From Lentibacter algarum (GTDB taxonomy: Bacteria; Pseudomonadota; Alphaproteobacteria; Rhodobacterales; Rhodobacteraceae), in contig NZ_CP158687.1 of the NCBI RefSeq assembly GCF_040580765.1, positions 2,852,001-2,916,000 of the forward strand: a DNA stretch of 64,000 nucleotides, in the 5' to 3' direction. Shown in pieces: positions 37,650-45,246 of the stretch. How positions within the stretch are numbered: position 1 is the first letter of the stretch; each line of letters starts with the position of its first letter. Position numbers and translations under genes: made by a program. The notes beneath the pieces were generated by a model. It did no database searches. It worked only from the letters and a program-made list of their open reading frames with translations, and was not told where the DNA came from.

Positions 37650-37674
37650 GAGGGAGGCCCAAAAGGCCCCCCTC
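37650..37674 (-). terminator. Hairpin between binding-protein and permease genes
   Basis: GAGGGAGGCC-CAAAA-GGCCCCCCTC, a 10-bp stem with one A/C mismatch, 11 bp past the stop of the binding-protein gene in the transcribed (minus) sense. A smaller stem GGCTC-GCTCA-GAGCC follows at 37616-37630. Such hairpins commonly stabilise or partly end the abundant binding-protein mRNA in ABC operons. Confidence 0.6.
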
Positions 37675-37685
37675 AAAGTCATCGC

Positions 37686-38789
37686 TTATTTCGCAAGCCA
37701 AGCTTGGAATTTCGCGTCAAGATCGTCACGGTTGTCTGCCCACCAGTTGTAGTTATAGATGTGGACGTTTGCCGCGTTCGCTGGGTCTGTTGGCATGTGT
37801 GGCGCCATGTCGATACCCAGTGCTTCGTGCTTGCCTACGAGAGGCGCTGACGATTTACGCGCAGGGCCGTACGAAATGTATTTCGCTTGGTCTGCAAGGC
37901 GCTGTGTGTCTGTCGCAAAGAATACATAGTCCAGAGCACGTGCCTGACGCTCGGGCGAAAGACCCGCTGGGATGATCCAACCGTCAAGGTCGAATGACTG
38001 CATATCCCAGAGCATACCAATCGGCTGGTTCTGCTCGGCAATAGCTGAGAAGAGACGGCCGTTGAACGTGGAGCCCATAACAACTTCGCCATCGGCGAGA
38101 AGCTGTGGTGTTTCCGCGCCCGCTGTCCACCAGACAACGCTTGATTTGATGGTGTCGAGCTTGGCAAGTGCCTTCTCTACGCCTTCGTCTGTGCCGAGGA
38201 CTTCATAAATGTCGTCCTTTGCAACGCCGTCACAGTAGAGAGCCCATTCCATGTTGTCGATTGGGCGCTTCTGAAGCGAACGCTTGCCTGGGAAAGCTTC
38301 CAGATCAAAGACGTCACAAACAGTTGTTGGAGCCGTGTCACCAACGAGGTCTGTGCGGTAGCCGAATGTTGTTGAATAAACGATCTGCGGGATGAAGCAA
38401 TCGCTGACCAAAAGGTCGCCGAAGTCTTCTGTTGCAGATGTTCCATCAGGCGCAGGCGCGAGCATGTTGTCGAAGTCGATTTCCATGGCGAGGCCTTCGT
38501 CGCAAAGGCGCATCGCGTCAGACGCAACAACGTCAACCACATCCCATGTGATGTTGTTGGCTTCGTTCATGGCGCGCAGCTTGGCTACGGCTTCGGCTGA
38601 GCTGTCATCGCTGATGATGTTGACGCCAGTCTTTTCCATGTAAGGCTTGTGATAAGCGTTCATTTGCGAGTCGGTGTAAGCGCCGCCCCATGACACGATG
38701 GTCATTTCGTCAGCCATATCCGCCGCACCGGAAACGCCAGCAACCATTGTGAGTGCTGTTGTCGCCATAAGTGTCTTGGTGAATTTCAT
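37686..38789 (-). CDS. Polyamine-type ABC transporter substrate-binding protein (PotD-like)
   Basis: 367 residues. Signal peptide about 1-22 (VAGVSGA). The mature protein starts with EMTIVSWGGAYTDSQMNAY, the extracellular solute-binding type 1 pattern of spermidine/putrescine receptors. WDVVDVVASDAMRLC and TWWADN-like NYNWWADNRDD follow. The ligand may be a polyamine or another cation such as an ectoine-like solute, since a DoeA-like gene is divergent from this operon. Base composition is like its neighbours. Confidence 0.88.
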   Translation of the reverse strand: MKFTKTLMATTALTMVAGVSGAADMADEMTIVSWGGAYTDSQMNAYHKPYMEKTGVNIISDDSSAEAVAKLRAMNEANNITWDVVDVVASDAMRLCDEGLAMEIDFDNMLAPAPDGTSATEDFGDLLVSDCFIPQIVYSTTFGYRTDLVGDTAPTTVCDVFDLEAFPGKRSLQKRPIDNMEWALYCDGVAKDDIYEVLGTDEGVEKALAKLDTIKSSVVWWTAGAETPQLLADGEVVMGSTFNGRLFSAIAEQNQPIGMLWDMQSFDLDGWIIPAGLSPERQARALDYVFFATDTQRLADQAKYISYGPARKSSAPLVGKHEALGIDMAPHMPTDPANAANVHIYNYNWWADNRDDLDAKFQAWLAK

Positions 38790-38906
38790 TTCATTCTCCC
38801 GTTGTTGCCCTTGTAAACTTAAGTGATTTGGCCTTTTGGGCTTTCAGTCAAACCACATACAATCAACACGCGCCGCAAACGGCACGCGCGATATTCTCAT
38901 GCTGCC

Positions 38907-40007
38907 TTACGCGTCAAGCGCGCGGCAATCTTCTGGCAGCCAACCGATCTCGATCTGCTGTCCTGGTTGCAGACGCACCTGGTCAGGCGCGTTGCGTGAT
39001 TTGATGATGAACTCGTCGTTTCCAGCCACACGCAGACGCGTGCGGAAGATGTCACCCATGTAAATGAATTCGAGCACTTCGGCCTTCAGCGTGTGCGCGC
39101 CCTTCTTCAAGCGCGTTTTGTCAAACTCGACACGCTCTGGACGGATAGAAACAGTCGTGCGGTCGCCAACCTTGCTCACATTGACAGGCATCGCATCGAT
39201 CTCTTCGCCGCTATCAAGCTGCACAACGCACGCGTTGCCACTGATCTTTTTCACAACACCATGCAGCGTATTATTCTCGCCGATGAACTGCGCCACAAAG
39301 CTGTTCTGTGGGTTTTCATAAAGCTCTGCCGGCGGCGCAATCTGCTGGATGCGACCATCGTCAAACACAGCGACACGGTCTGACATTGTCAGCGCTTCTG
39401 TCTGGTCGTGGGTCACATAAACAGTCGTGATGCCGAGGTTGTGGGCAAGGTGTGTAATCTCAAATTGCATCTTCTCCCGAAGCTGCTTGTCAAGTGCGCC
39501 GAGTGGTTCGTCCATGAGTACGAGCTCAGGCTCAAACACCAGTGCGCGCGCCAGAGCAACGCGCTGTTGCTGGCCGCCCGAAAGCTGAGCAGGACGCCGT
39601 CCGCCAAAGCTGCCCATCTCGACCATATCCAAGGCGCGTTTGACCTTGGCTTCGCGGTCCGATTTGCCAATCTTGCGAACCTCAAGCGGAAACGCGAGGT
39701 TCTCAGCGATCGTCATGTGTGGGAAGAGGGCGTAATTCTGAAACACCATCCCGATACCGCGCTTGTGCGGTGGGATATTGTTAATGCTCACTCCATCAAT
39801 CTTGATCTCGCCGTGTGTGGCGGTTTCAAAGCCAGCCAACATCATAAGGCAAGTCGTCTTGCCAGAGCCTGACGGCCCAAGCATTGTCAGAAACTCGCCT
39901 TTGGGCAATGTCAGGTTAAGGTCTTTTACGACAAGCGTCTCGCCGTCGTAACTTTTCTGAACACGTTCGAACGCTACGAACGCATCTTCATTATGCGTGT
40001 TGGCCAA
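38907..40007 (-). CDS. Polyamine-type ABC transporter ATP-binding protein (PotA-like)
   Basis: 366 residues. Walker A GPSGSGKTT (44-52), signature LSGGQQQRVALARAL, Walker B LVLMDEPLGALD, H-loop VTHDQTEALT, then a C-terminal TOBE regulatory domain with VSIRPERVEF. First gene of the minus-strand ATPase-receptor-permease-permease-SDR operon. A small inverted repeat (38869-38889) lies after its stop. The operon promoter should be in the 348-bp divergent region upstream. Confidence 0.92.
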   Translation of the reverse strand: MANTHNEDAFVAFERVQKSYDGETLVVKDLNLTLPKGEFLTMLGPSGSGKTTCLMMLAGFETATHGEIKIDGVSINNIPPHKRGIGMVFQNYALFPHMTIAENLAFPLEVRKIGKSDREAKVKRALDMVEMGSFGGRRPAQLSGGQQQRVALARALVFEPELVLMDEPLGALDKQLREKMQFEITHLAHNLGITTVYVTHDQTEALTMSDRVAVFDDGRIQQIAPPAELYENPQNSFVAQFIGENNTLHGVVKKISGNACVVQLDSGEEIDAMPVNVSKVGDRTTVSIRPERVEFDKTRLKKGAHTLKAEVLEFIYMGDIFRTRLRVAGNDEFIIKSRNAPDQVRLQPGQQIEIGWLPEDCRALDA

Positions 40008-40355
40008 AAATCGGCTCCCCGTCGTTTTCCTGTGGCTTGAACCACTTATCGTCTCGCATCTAACCTCAGGTAAGAGGTATCATGCAACAGTATAACCAAG
40101 TATTTTTTTATGGACCCTCTCTGATCAATTTAAAGTCAGAAAACGCACAAAAAGTTCATTTTTGCGCCAGAAAATTTTTTATGTCTGTGAATTTTCGCAA
40201 GATTATTTCGCACCTGCAGCAAGCTTCACTTGTAAACAAACGGAGAATCAATCCTCCAAATGTCGCAAACCGCCCAATCGCGGCGCTTTACTGGCTAGAC
40301 CAAAGCACAGCTTCTGGACCTCATAAGACAAATCAAAACAAACCGAGCCAAGCAC
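40008..40355. promoter_or_regulatory. AT-rich divergent regulatory region
   Basis: 348 bp between the PotA-like gene (minus) and the DoeA-like gene (plus). It is clearly more AT-rich than the flanking genes (runs such as TATTTTTTTATGG and GAAAATTTTTTATG), as expected for two back-to-back promoters. It holds CTGATCAATTT at 40121-40131, a partial match to the motif found at the other catabolic promoters of this region. I see no convincing gene or stable hairpin in it. Confidence 0.55.
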
Positions 40356-41540
40356 ATGAATTTTCAGAGAACGCCTTTTTCCGAAGTCGAATACGCCGCC
40401 CGCCTCACCAAGACACGGCAGGCCATGGAAGCCGCAGGCATCGACCTGCTCTATGTGCAAGACCCCTCAAACATGGCTTGGCTCACAGGCTATGACGGCT
40501 GGTCGTTTTATGTCCATCAAGGCGTAATCATCACGCATGACAGCGCACCTCATTGGTGGGGCCGCCGCCAAGATGCCAATGGCGCCATCCGCACCGTCTG
40601 GATGGAAGACAGCCACATCCACGGCTACGCCGACCACTTCGTCCAATCCACCACACGCCACCCGATGCAAGACCTTGCGGAGCGCATCAAATCTATCGGA
40701 AAAGAAGATGTCCGCATCGGCGTCGAAATGGACAATTACTACTTCTCTGCCAAAGCCTTTCAGACCCTACTGACAGAGCTGCCCAACGCGCAGTTCCTTG
40801 ACGCCACAGCATTGGTCAATTGGCAACGCACCGTGAAGTCCGAAGAAGAGCTCGTCTTCATGCGCCGCGCTGCCAAGATAAGCGAAAAGGTCGTCGATGG
40901 CCTCCTTGAACGCGTCGAAGTCGGCATTCCCAAAAACGAGGTCGTCGCCGATCTTCAGCGCGATCTGATCCTCGGCGCCGATGGCCACTGGGGCGATTAT
41001 GCTGCCATCGTACCACTCCTGCCGTCAGGCTCTGACGCCGCCGCACCGCACCTCACATGGGATGGCCGCCCCTTCCAAAAAAATGAGGCGACCTTCTTTG
41101 AAATTTCTGGCTGCTACCGCCGCTACCACGCTCCCTTCTGCCGCACGATCTTCCTTGGCGAGCCCAGCGATTTCCTCAAGCGCGCCGAGGCCGCCCTTGT
41201 CGAAGGTCTAGAAGCCGGCCTTGATAAAGCCCGCGCGGGCAACCGCGCCTGCGATATCGCCAATGCCCTCGCCGCCCCGCTCGAGGCCGCAGGGATCGAA
41301 CGTGGCGCGCGCTGCGGCTACCCCATCGGCCTGAGCTACCCGCCCGACTGGGGCGAGCGCACAATCTCCTTGCGCCCCGAGGACGAAACCGTGCTTGAGC
41401 CAGGCATGACCTTCCACTTCATGCCAGGCCTCTGGATGGACGACTGGGGCATGGAGATCACAGAAACGATCCTGATCAAAGATGAGGGCCCCGCCGAAGC
41501 GCTCTGTGATCGCCCCCGCAAGATGTTCGTCAAACCATGA
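40356..41540 (+). CDS. doeA: M24-fold ectoine hydrolase-like protein (DoeA/EutD type)
   Basis: 394 residues, the DoeA length. DoeA opens the ectoine ring to N-acetyl-diaminobutyrate. Blocks that I recognise from DoeA are PSNMAWLTGYDGWSFYVHQ, EMDNYYFSAKA, GYPIGLSYPPDWGERT and GMTFHFMPGLW. As in creatinase-like members, the M24 metal ligands are mostly replaced (FEISG and HAPFCRT where metalloenzymes have D.G and sDiTRT). The stop overlaps argE by 4 bp, an unusual partner, as DoeB normally follows. An Xaa-Pro peptidase label would be too general. Confidence 0.78.
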   Translation: MNFQRTPFSEVEYAARLTKTRQAMEAAGIDLLYVQDPSNMAWLTGYDGWSFYVHQGVIITHDSAPHWWGRRQDANGAIRTVWMEDSHIHGYADHFVQSTTRHPMQDLAERIKSIGKEDVRIGVEMDNYYFSAKAFQTLLTELPNAQFLDATALVNWQRTVKSEEELVFMRRAAKISEKVVDGLLERVEVGIPKNEVVADLQRDLILGADGHWGDYAAIVPLLPSGSDAAAPHLTWDGRPFQKNEATFFEISGCYRRYHAPFCRTIFLGEPSDFLKRAEAALVEGLEAGLDKARAGNRACDIANALAAPLEAAGIERGARCGYPIGLSYPPDWGERTISLRPEDETVLEPGMTFHFMPGLWMDDWGMEITETILIKDEGPAEALCDRPRKMFVKP

Positions 41541-42697
41541 GCACACTCGCCCGCACCGTCGAGATACTGGAAAAGCTCATCGCCTTTCCAACCATATCGC
41601 CTGACAGCAATCTGGAGATGATCGCCTTTATGGCCGATCATCTCGGTCAGCTCGGTGCGCGGGTGAATACCTTTACGTCGCCCTGCGGAACCAAGGCCAA
41701 TCTCTTCGCCACATTGGGCCCCGAAGGCGACGGCGGCATTGTGCTCTCGGGTCACTCCGATGTTGTCCCCGTTGCCGAGCAAGACTGGACATCTGACCCC
41801 TTCACGCTCGCACACCGAGACGGCCTCCTCTTTGGGCGTGGCACATGTGACATGAAAGGCTTCATTGCGGCGACGCTTGCTATGGCAGAAGACTACGCTA
41901 CGCTTGATCTCACCCGCCCTGTCCACTTCGCCTTCACACATGACGAAGAAACAGGCTGCATCGGCGCGCAAGCACTGGTCGAGGAACTGAAAGCCCAAGG
42001 CCTCAAGCCCGCGATCGCCATCATTGGCGAACCCACAGAAATGCGCATCATCGAAGGGCACAAAGGCTGCTGCGAATACACCACGCGCTTCACGGGGCTT
42101 GAGGGCCACGGCAGCCAGCCCGCACGCGGTGTCAACGCGGCCGAATATGCGGTGCGCTATGTCACCAAGCTCATGGAGTTGCGCCACGATCTTATGGCAC
42201 GCGCGCCCAAAGGCAGCCGCTTTGAGCCGCCCTACACCACCGTCAACATAGGCCGCATCGCGGGCGGCGTGGCCCATAATGTCATCGTCGGCAAAGCCGA
42301 AGTCGAATGGGAGTTCCGCCCCGTTCAGGACACAGATTATGATTTCGTTCACGCAGAGCTCGATGCCTATACAAACGATGTTTTGCTTCCTGCCATGCGC
42401 GCGGTTCATCCAGCAGCACATATCGAAGTCGAAACCATGGGGGAGGTGGCTGGCCTCATGCCAATGGAAGACAACGAAGCCCGCGATCTCTGCGCCGCGC
42501 TGACAGGCGGCAATGGTGTCGATGTGGTGGCTTTCGGCACAGAAGCAGGCCTATTCCAGTCGCTCGGTATGTCCGCAGTGGTCTGCGGGCCCGGCAGCAT
42601 CGAACAAGCTCACAAGCCAGACGAGTTCATAGCACCTGATCAACTTCAGGCGTGTCTCACCATGCTCCAAGGTCTCAGCAAAAAGCTCACGGCCTAA
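41537..42697 (+). CDS. argE: ArgE-type M20 deacetylase
   Basis: 386 residues. M20 zinc ligands His73 and Asp75 (SGHSDVVPV), Asp105 (GRGTCDMKG) and Glu137/138 (THDEETGC). It reads as acetylornithine deacetylase, but it is translationally coupled to a DoeA-like gene whose product would be N-acetyl-diaminobutyrate, a one-carbon-shorter analogue of N-acetylornithine. It may therefore deacetylate that compound in place of DoeB. No arginine biosynthesis gene is nearby. Confidence 0.88.
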   Translation: MSTLARTVEILEKLIAFPTISPDSNLEMIAFMADHLGQLGARVNTFTSPCGTKANLFATLGPEGDGGIVLSGHSDVVPVAEQDWTSDPFTLAHRDGLLFGRGTCDMKGFIAATLAMAEDYATLDLTRPVHFAFTHDEETGCIGAQALVEELKAQGLKPAIAIIGEPTEMRIIEGHKGCCEYTTRFTGLEGHGSQPARGVNAAEYAVRYVTKLMELRHDLMARAPKGSRFEPPYTTVNIGRIAGGVAHNVIVGKAEVEWEFRPVQDTDYDFVHAELDAYTNDVLLPAMRAVHPAAHIEVETMGEVAGLMPMEDNEARDLCAALTGGNGVDVVAFGTEAGLFQSLGMSAVVCGPGSIEQAHKPDEFIAPDQLQACLTMLQGLSKKLTA

Positions 42698-42720
42698 AGG
42701 CCAGCGCACGCTGCATTAGG

Positions 42721-42836
42721 TAATTTTGTATTAACAAAACCCTGTTTCAGGCGGTGCACGCTATGTGCACGGGTTGTGAACGCATATCACCCCCCCCAGT
42801 TTTGCACCAACGACAAGGCGTTAACCCTGCTGTACG
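42721..42836. repeat. GTGCACG 11-bp-phased element, copy B
   Basis: Second copy of the element at 19.6 kb, again between convergent genes. TAATTTTG-TATTAAC (42721-42735), GTGCACG at 42754 and 42765 and GTGAACG at 42776 (exact 11-bp period), ATCACCCCCCCC (42786-42797), GTTAACC (42820-42826) then CTGCTGTACG. Distance from the first GTGCACG to GTTAACC is 66 bp here and 65 bp in copy A. Single-base differences lie between the blocks, so the blocks look selected. Confidence 0.75.
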
Positions 42837-42861
42837 CACCTCAACATTCCTGCTTTTTCTT

Positions 42862-42920
42862 TCCAGCAAGATCGCAGGCGTGTGGGGGCAGAGCCCCCAC
42901 ACGCCTGCGCCAACAGGCGA
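42862..42920. repeat. Convergent-gene hairpin repeat, copy 3 (17-bp perfect stem)
   Basis: CTTTTTCTTTCC lead, then a perfect 17-bp inverted repeat (42873-42889 with 42893-42909) around the loop AGA. Its inner part is GTGGGGGC-AGA-GCCCCCAC. It is followed by AGGCGAAATTCC. Only 16 bp separate its end from the aminotransferase stop. It shares the 228-bp convergent gap with the GTGCACG element. Strongest stem of the family in this window. Confidence 0.85.
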
Positions 42921-42925
42921 AATTC

Positions 42926-44320
42926 CTAGCTCATCGCCTTGAAAAGGCCAGCCGCTTTCACGTTCTCATAGCCCTCATCCAGAGCCTTCCGCGCCCGCAC
43001 AATCAGCGTGTCAATCTCGGCTTTCGTGATCACCAAAGGTGGGCTGATCACCATACGATCTCCGACATGGCGCATAATAAGGTTGTTGGCAAAACAGCGC
43101 TCCCGCACCATAAAACCAACAGTCCCCACATCCGCAGCAAACTTCGCTCGGGTGGTCTTGTCAGGCGTCAAAGCCAGTGATCCCATCATCCCCACAACCT
43201 TAACTTCGCCGACCATCGGATGGTCGCCAAGGCTTTCGAATTTCTCTTTGAGATAAGGCGCCAGCTCCTGCGCAGCGTGGCTCACGATTCCCTCCTCGTC
43301 AAGAATCCGCAAGTTCTCCAGCGCCACAGCACAGGCCACAGGATGGCCCGAATATGTATAGCCATGGTTGAACTCACAGGCCCCCAAAACAGCCGCAACT
43401 TTGTCGTTCACAATACTCGCCGAAATCGGCGCGTACCCTGAGCTAAGCCCTTTTGCTACCGTCATAATATCGGGCTTGATCCCCATCGTTTGCGAGCCAA
43501 ACCAGTTGCCCGTGCGGCCAAATCCGCAGATCACCTCATCTGCAATCAGAAGGATACCGTACTTGTCACAGATACGCTGGATTTCTGGCCAATACGTCGA
43601 CGGAGGAATGATCACACCACCCGCGCCCTGCACCGGCTCGCCGATAAACGCCGCGACTTTATGTTCACCCAATTCAAGGATCGCTTTCTCAAGCTGCTGG
43701 GCGCGCTCAAGACCAAAGTCTTCGGGGCTCATATCACCACCCTCGGCCCACCAGTTCGGCTGATCAATGTGATGAATATCAGGAATCATACCGCTCTGCG
43801 CGTGCATCCCTGACATGCCACCCAAAGCAGACGATGCAACGGACGAGCCGTGGTACGCGTTCTTGCGTGAGATGATCACAGTCTTCTCGGGCTGGCCCTT
43901 TTCTTGCCAATAAGTTCGCACAATACGGATGTTTGTATCGTTTGCTTCAGAACCCGAATTGGCAAAGAAAACGTGGTTCAAATCATAGGGCGTCAGCTCG
44001 GCCAAGCGCTCCGCCAAAGCAATTGCAGGAACGTGAGTCGTTTGGAAAAACGTGTTGTAATATGGCAGCTCGCGCATCTGGCGGCTGGAAACTTCAGCGA
44101 GTTCGTCACGGCCATAACCGATATTCACACACCACAACCCCGCCATCGCATCAAGGATCTCGTTGCCCTCACTGTCCGTAAGCGTCACGCCCTTCGCACG
44201 TGTGATCACCCGTGCGCCCTTTTTCTCAAGATCGTCGTTTGTGGTAAAAGGATGCATGTGATGCGCCGCGTCTAGGCGTTGCAGCTCTTCTGTCGGCATG
44301 TGGTTGGTGATCTGTGTCAT
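42926..44320 (-). CDS. Class III aminotransferase (putrescine/diamine:pyruvate type)
   Basis: 464 residues. PLP lysine Lys290 in MTVAKGLSSGY, phosphate-side motif ANSGSEANDTN (120-130), EPVQGAGGV (228-236) and ADEVICGFGRTG. The HPFTTNDDL start and overall shape resemble SpuC-like polyamine or omega-amino acid aminotransferases, which act on putrescine, diaminobutyrate or beta-alanine. A motif with core TGATCAAAT lies about 60 bp upstream, and the GntR gene precedes it on the same strand. Confidence 0.9.
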   Translation of the reverse strand: MTQITNHMPTEELQRLDAAHHMHPFTTNDDLEKKGARVITRAKGVTLTDSEGNEILDAMAGLWCVNIGYGRDELAEVSSRQMRELPYYNTFFQTTHVPAIALAERLAELTPYDLNHVFFANSGSEANDTNIRIVRTYWQEKGQPEKTVIISRKNAYHGSSVASSALGGMSGMHAQSGMIPDIHHIDQPNWWAEGGDMSPEDFGLERAQQLEKAILELGEHKVAAFIGEPVQGAGGVIIPPSTYWPEIQRICDKYGILLIADEVICGFGRTGNWFGSQTMGIKPDIMTVAKGLSSGYAPISASIVNDKVAAVLGACEFNHGYTYSGHPVACAVALENLRILDEEGIVSHAAQELAPYLKEKFESLGDHPMVGEVKVVGMMGSLALTPDKTTRAKFAADVGTVGFMVRERCFANNLIMRHVGDRMVISPPLVITKAEIDTLIVRARKALDEGYENVKAAGLFKAMS

Positions 44321-44376
44321 ATCAAACTCCCATCAGCGCTGGCGGCGCCTGCGCTATCAAATTCATCCCCGCCAGA

Positions 44377-44390
44377 ATATGATCAAATTA
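44377..44390. promoter_or_regulatory. Predicted GntR operator, aminotransferase promoter
   Basis: AGAATATGATCAAATTA spans about 44374-44390, core TGATCAAAT at 44380-44388. It lies between the GntR gene stop (44398) and the aminotransferase start (44320). It matches ten-base cores at 45193 and 52031 in nine of ten positions. That the adjacent GntR protein binds it is inference. Confidence 0.5.
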
Positions 44391-44397
44391 TTTTCTG

Positions 44398-45111
44398 TCA
44401 ATCTCTTGTGGTCTCGGCAAGCGCGCGGCGCACTTGCTCCATACCTTGTATCACATCTTCTCGCATGGCCTTGGCCGCCGCCTGCGTATCGCCCGCACGC
44501 ATCGCGCTCAGCGCCTCATGATGCTGGTCGGGGAGGTTTTCTGTCCCAACGCGCCCACAAACCACACGCAAACTTGGCCCAAAACGTAACCAAAGACCGT
44601 CTGCGAGTGCTGAAAGAATAGGCGCATCCGCCATCGAGTAGAGCCGCGCATGGAACCGGTAGTTCTGTTCAAGATAATTTCTCACGTCGCCCTGCGCGAT
44701 CGCGACATCTAGCGCTTCATCGATCAAGGTCAGCTCCGCGATGTCCGCATCCGTTGCCCGCTCGGTTGCTCTAATTGTCAGTTGAGGCTCAATCGCCTGC
44801 CGTGCAAAAATTAGCTCATTCACATGCCCGACAGTCAACACTGGCACGACAACACGCCTGTTTCCCAAGAATTCGAGGGCCCCTTCGGCAGTCAGGCGGC
44901 GTATTGCTTCTCTGACAGGTGTCATCCCTGCGCCAAGCGTCTCACAGATTCCCTGAATTGTCACCGCTTGGCCTGGGGCCAGCTCACCAAACAAAAGCAA
45001 ATCTCGCATCTCGCGATAGACTTTTTCATGTGCTGGCAACTCCGGAGATAACATGGTGGGGTAGGCGGCAAAACTCACCAAACTGGCCGAGGTCGCGGGG
45101 TCTTGCGTCAT
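44398..45111 (-). CDS. GntR-family regulator (FCD/FadR subfamily)
   Basis: 237 residues. N-terminal winged HTH (about 27-95) with MRDLLLFGELAPGQAV, ICETLGAGMTPVREAIRRL and AEGALEFLGNRRVVV. C-terminal FCD ligand domain (about 105-225) with RQAIEPQLTIRATERATD and YRFHARLYSMAD, whose Asp/His pattern binds a metal with a small carboxylate. It is not the MocR type (no aminotransferase domain), so it differs from the ectoine regulator EnuR. Divergent from the second importer and upstream of the aminotransferase, hence the likely local regulator. Confidence 0.9.
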   Translation of the reverse strand: MTQDPATSASLVSFAAYPTMLSPELPAHEKVYREMRDLLLFGELAPGQAVTIQGICETLGAGMTPVREAIRRLTAEGALEFLGNRRVVVPVLTVGHVNELIFARQAIEPQLTIRATERATDADIAELTLIDEALDVAIAQGDVRNYLEQNYRFHARLYSMADAPILSALADGLWLRFGPSLRVVCGRVGTENLPDQHHEALSAMRAGDTQAAAKAMREDVIQGMEQVRRALAETTRD

Positions 45112-45192
45112 GAACTATCCTTCCGAATCTCTTGCATTTTTCTGCGCATCGTGCAGGCATCTTAATTGAAATGTTGCCAAGACAGTCAAAAC

Positions 45193-45202
45193 TTGATCAA
45201 AT
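45193..45202. promoter_or_regulatory. Predicted GntR operator, divergent gntR/importer promoter
   Basis: TTGATCAAAT in the 135-bp divergent gap between the GntR gene (start 45111) and the binding-protein gene (start 45247). A regulator site here could control both the regulator and the importer. It is identical over ten bases to the site at 52031-52040. Confidence 0.55.
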
Positions 45203-45246
45203 ATTTCGTCAAGGGGAATGACCTCGCAAACAGGGAGAAACCAAAT

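Noticed and set aside
41471-41486. Further TGATCAAA matches inside coding sequence (for example near 41475 and 9410)
   Set aside because: They lie within conserved codons of genes and are expected by chance; only intergenic copies were used for the proposed regulon.
41336-42421. 361-codon antisense open frame across doeA-like and argE genes
   Set aside because: It lies opposite two genes with full catalytic motifs. Long antisense frames are expected from the G/C-biased third positions; the product shows no recognisable domain.
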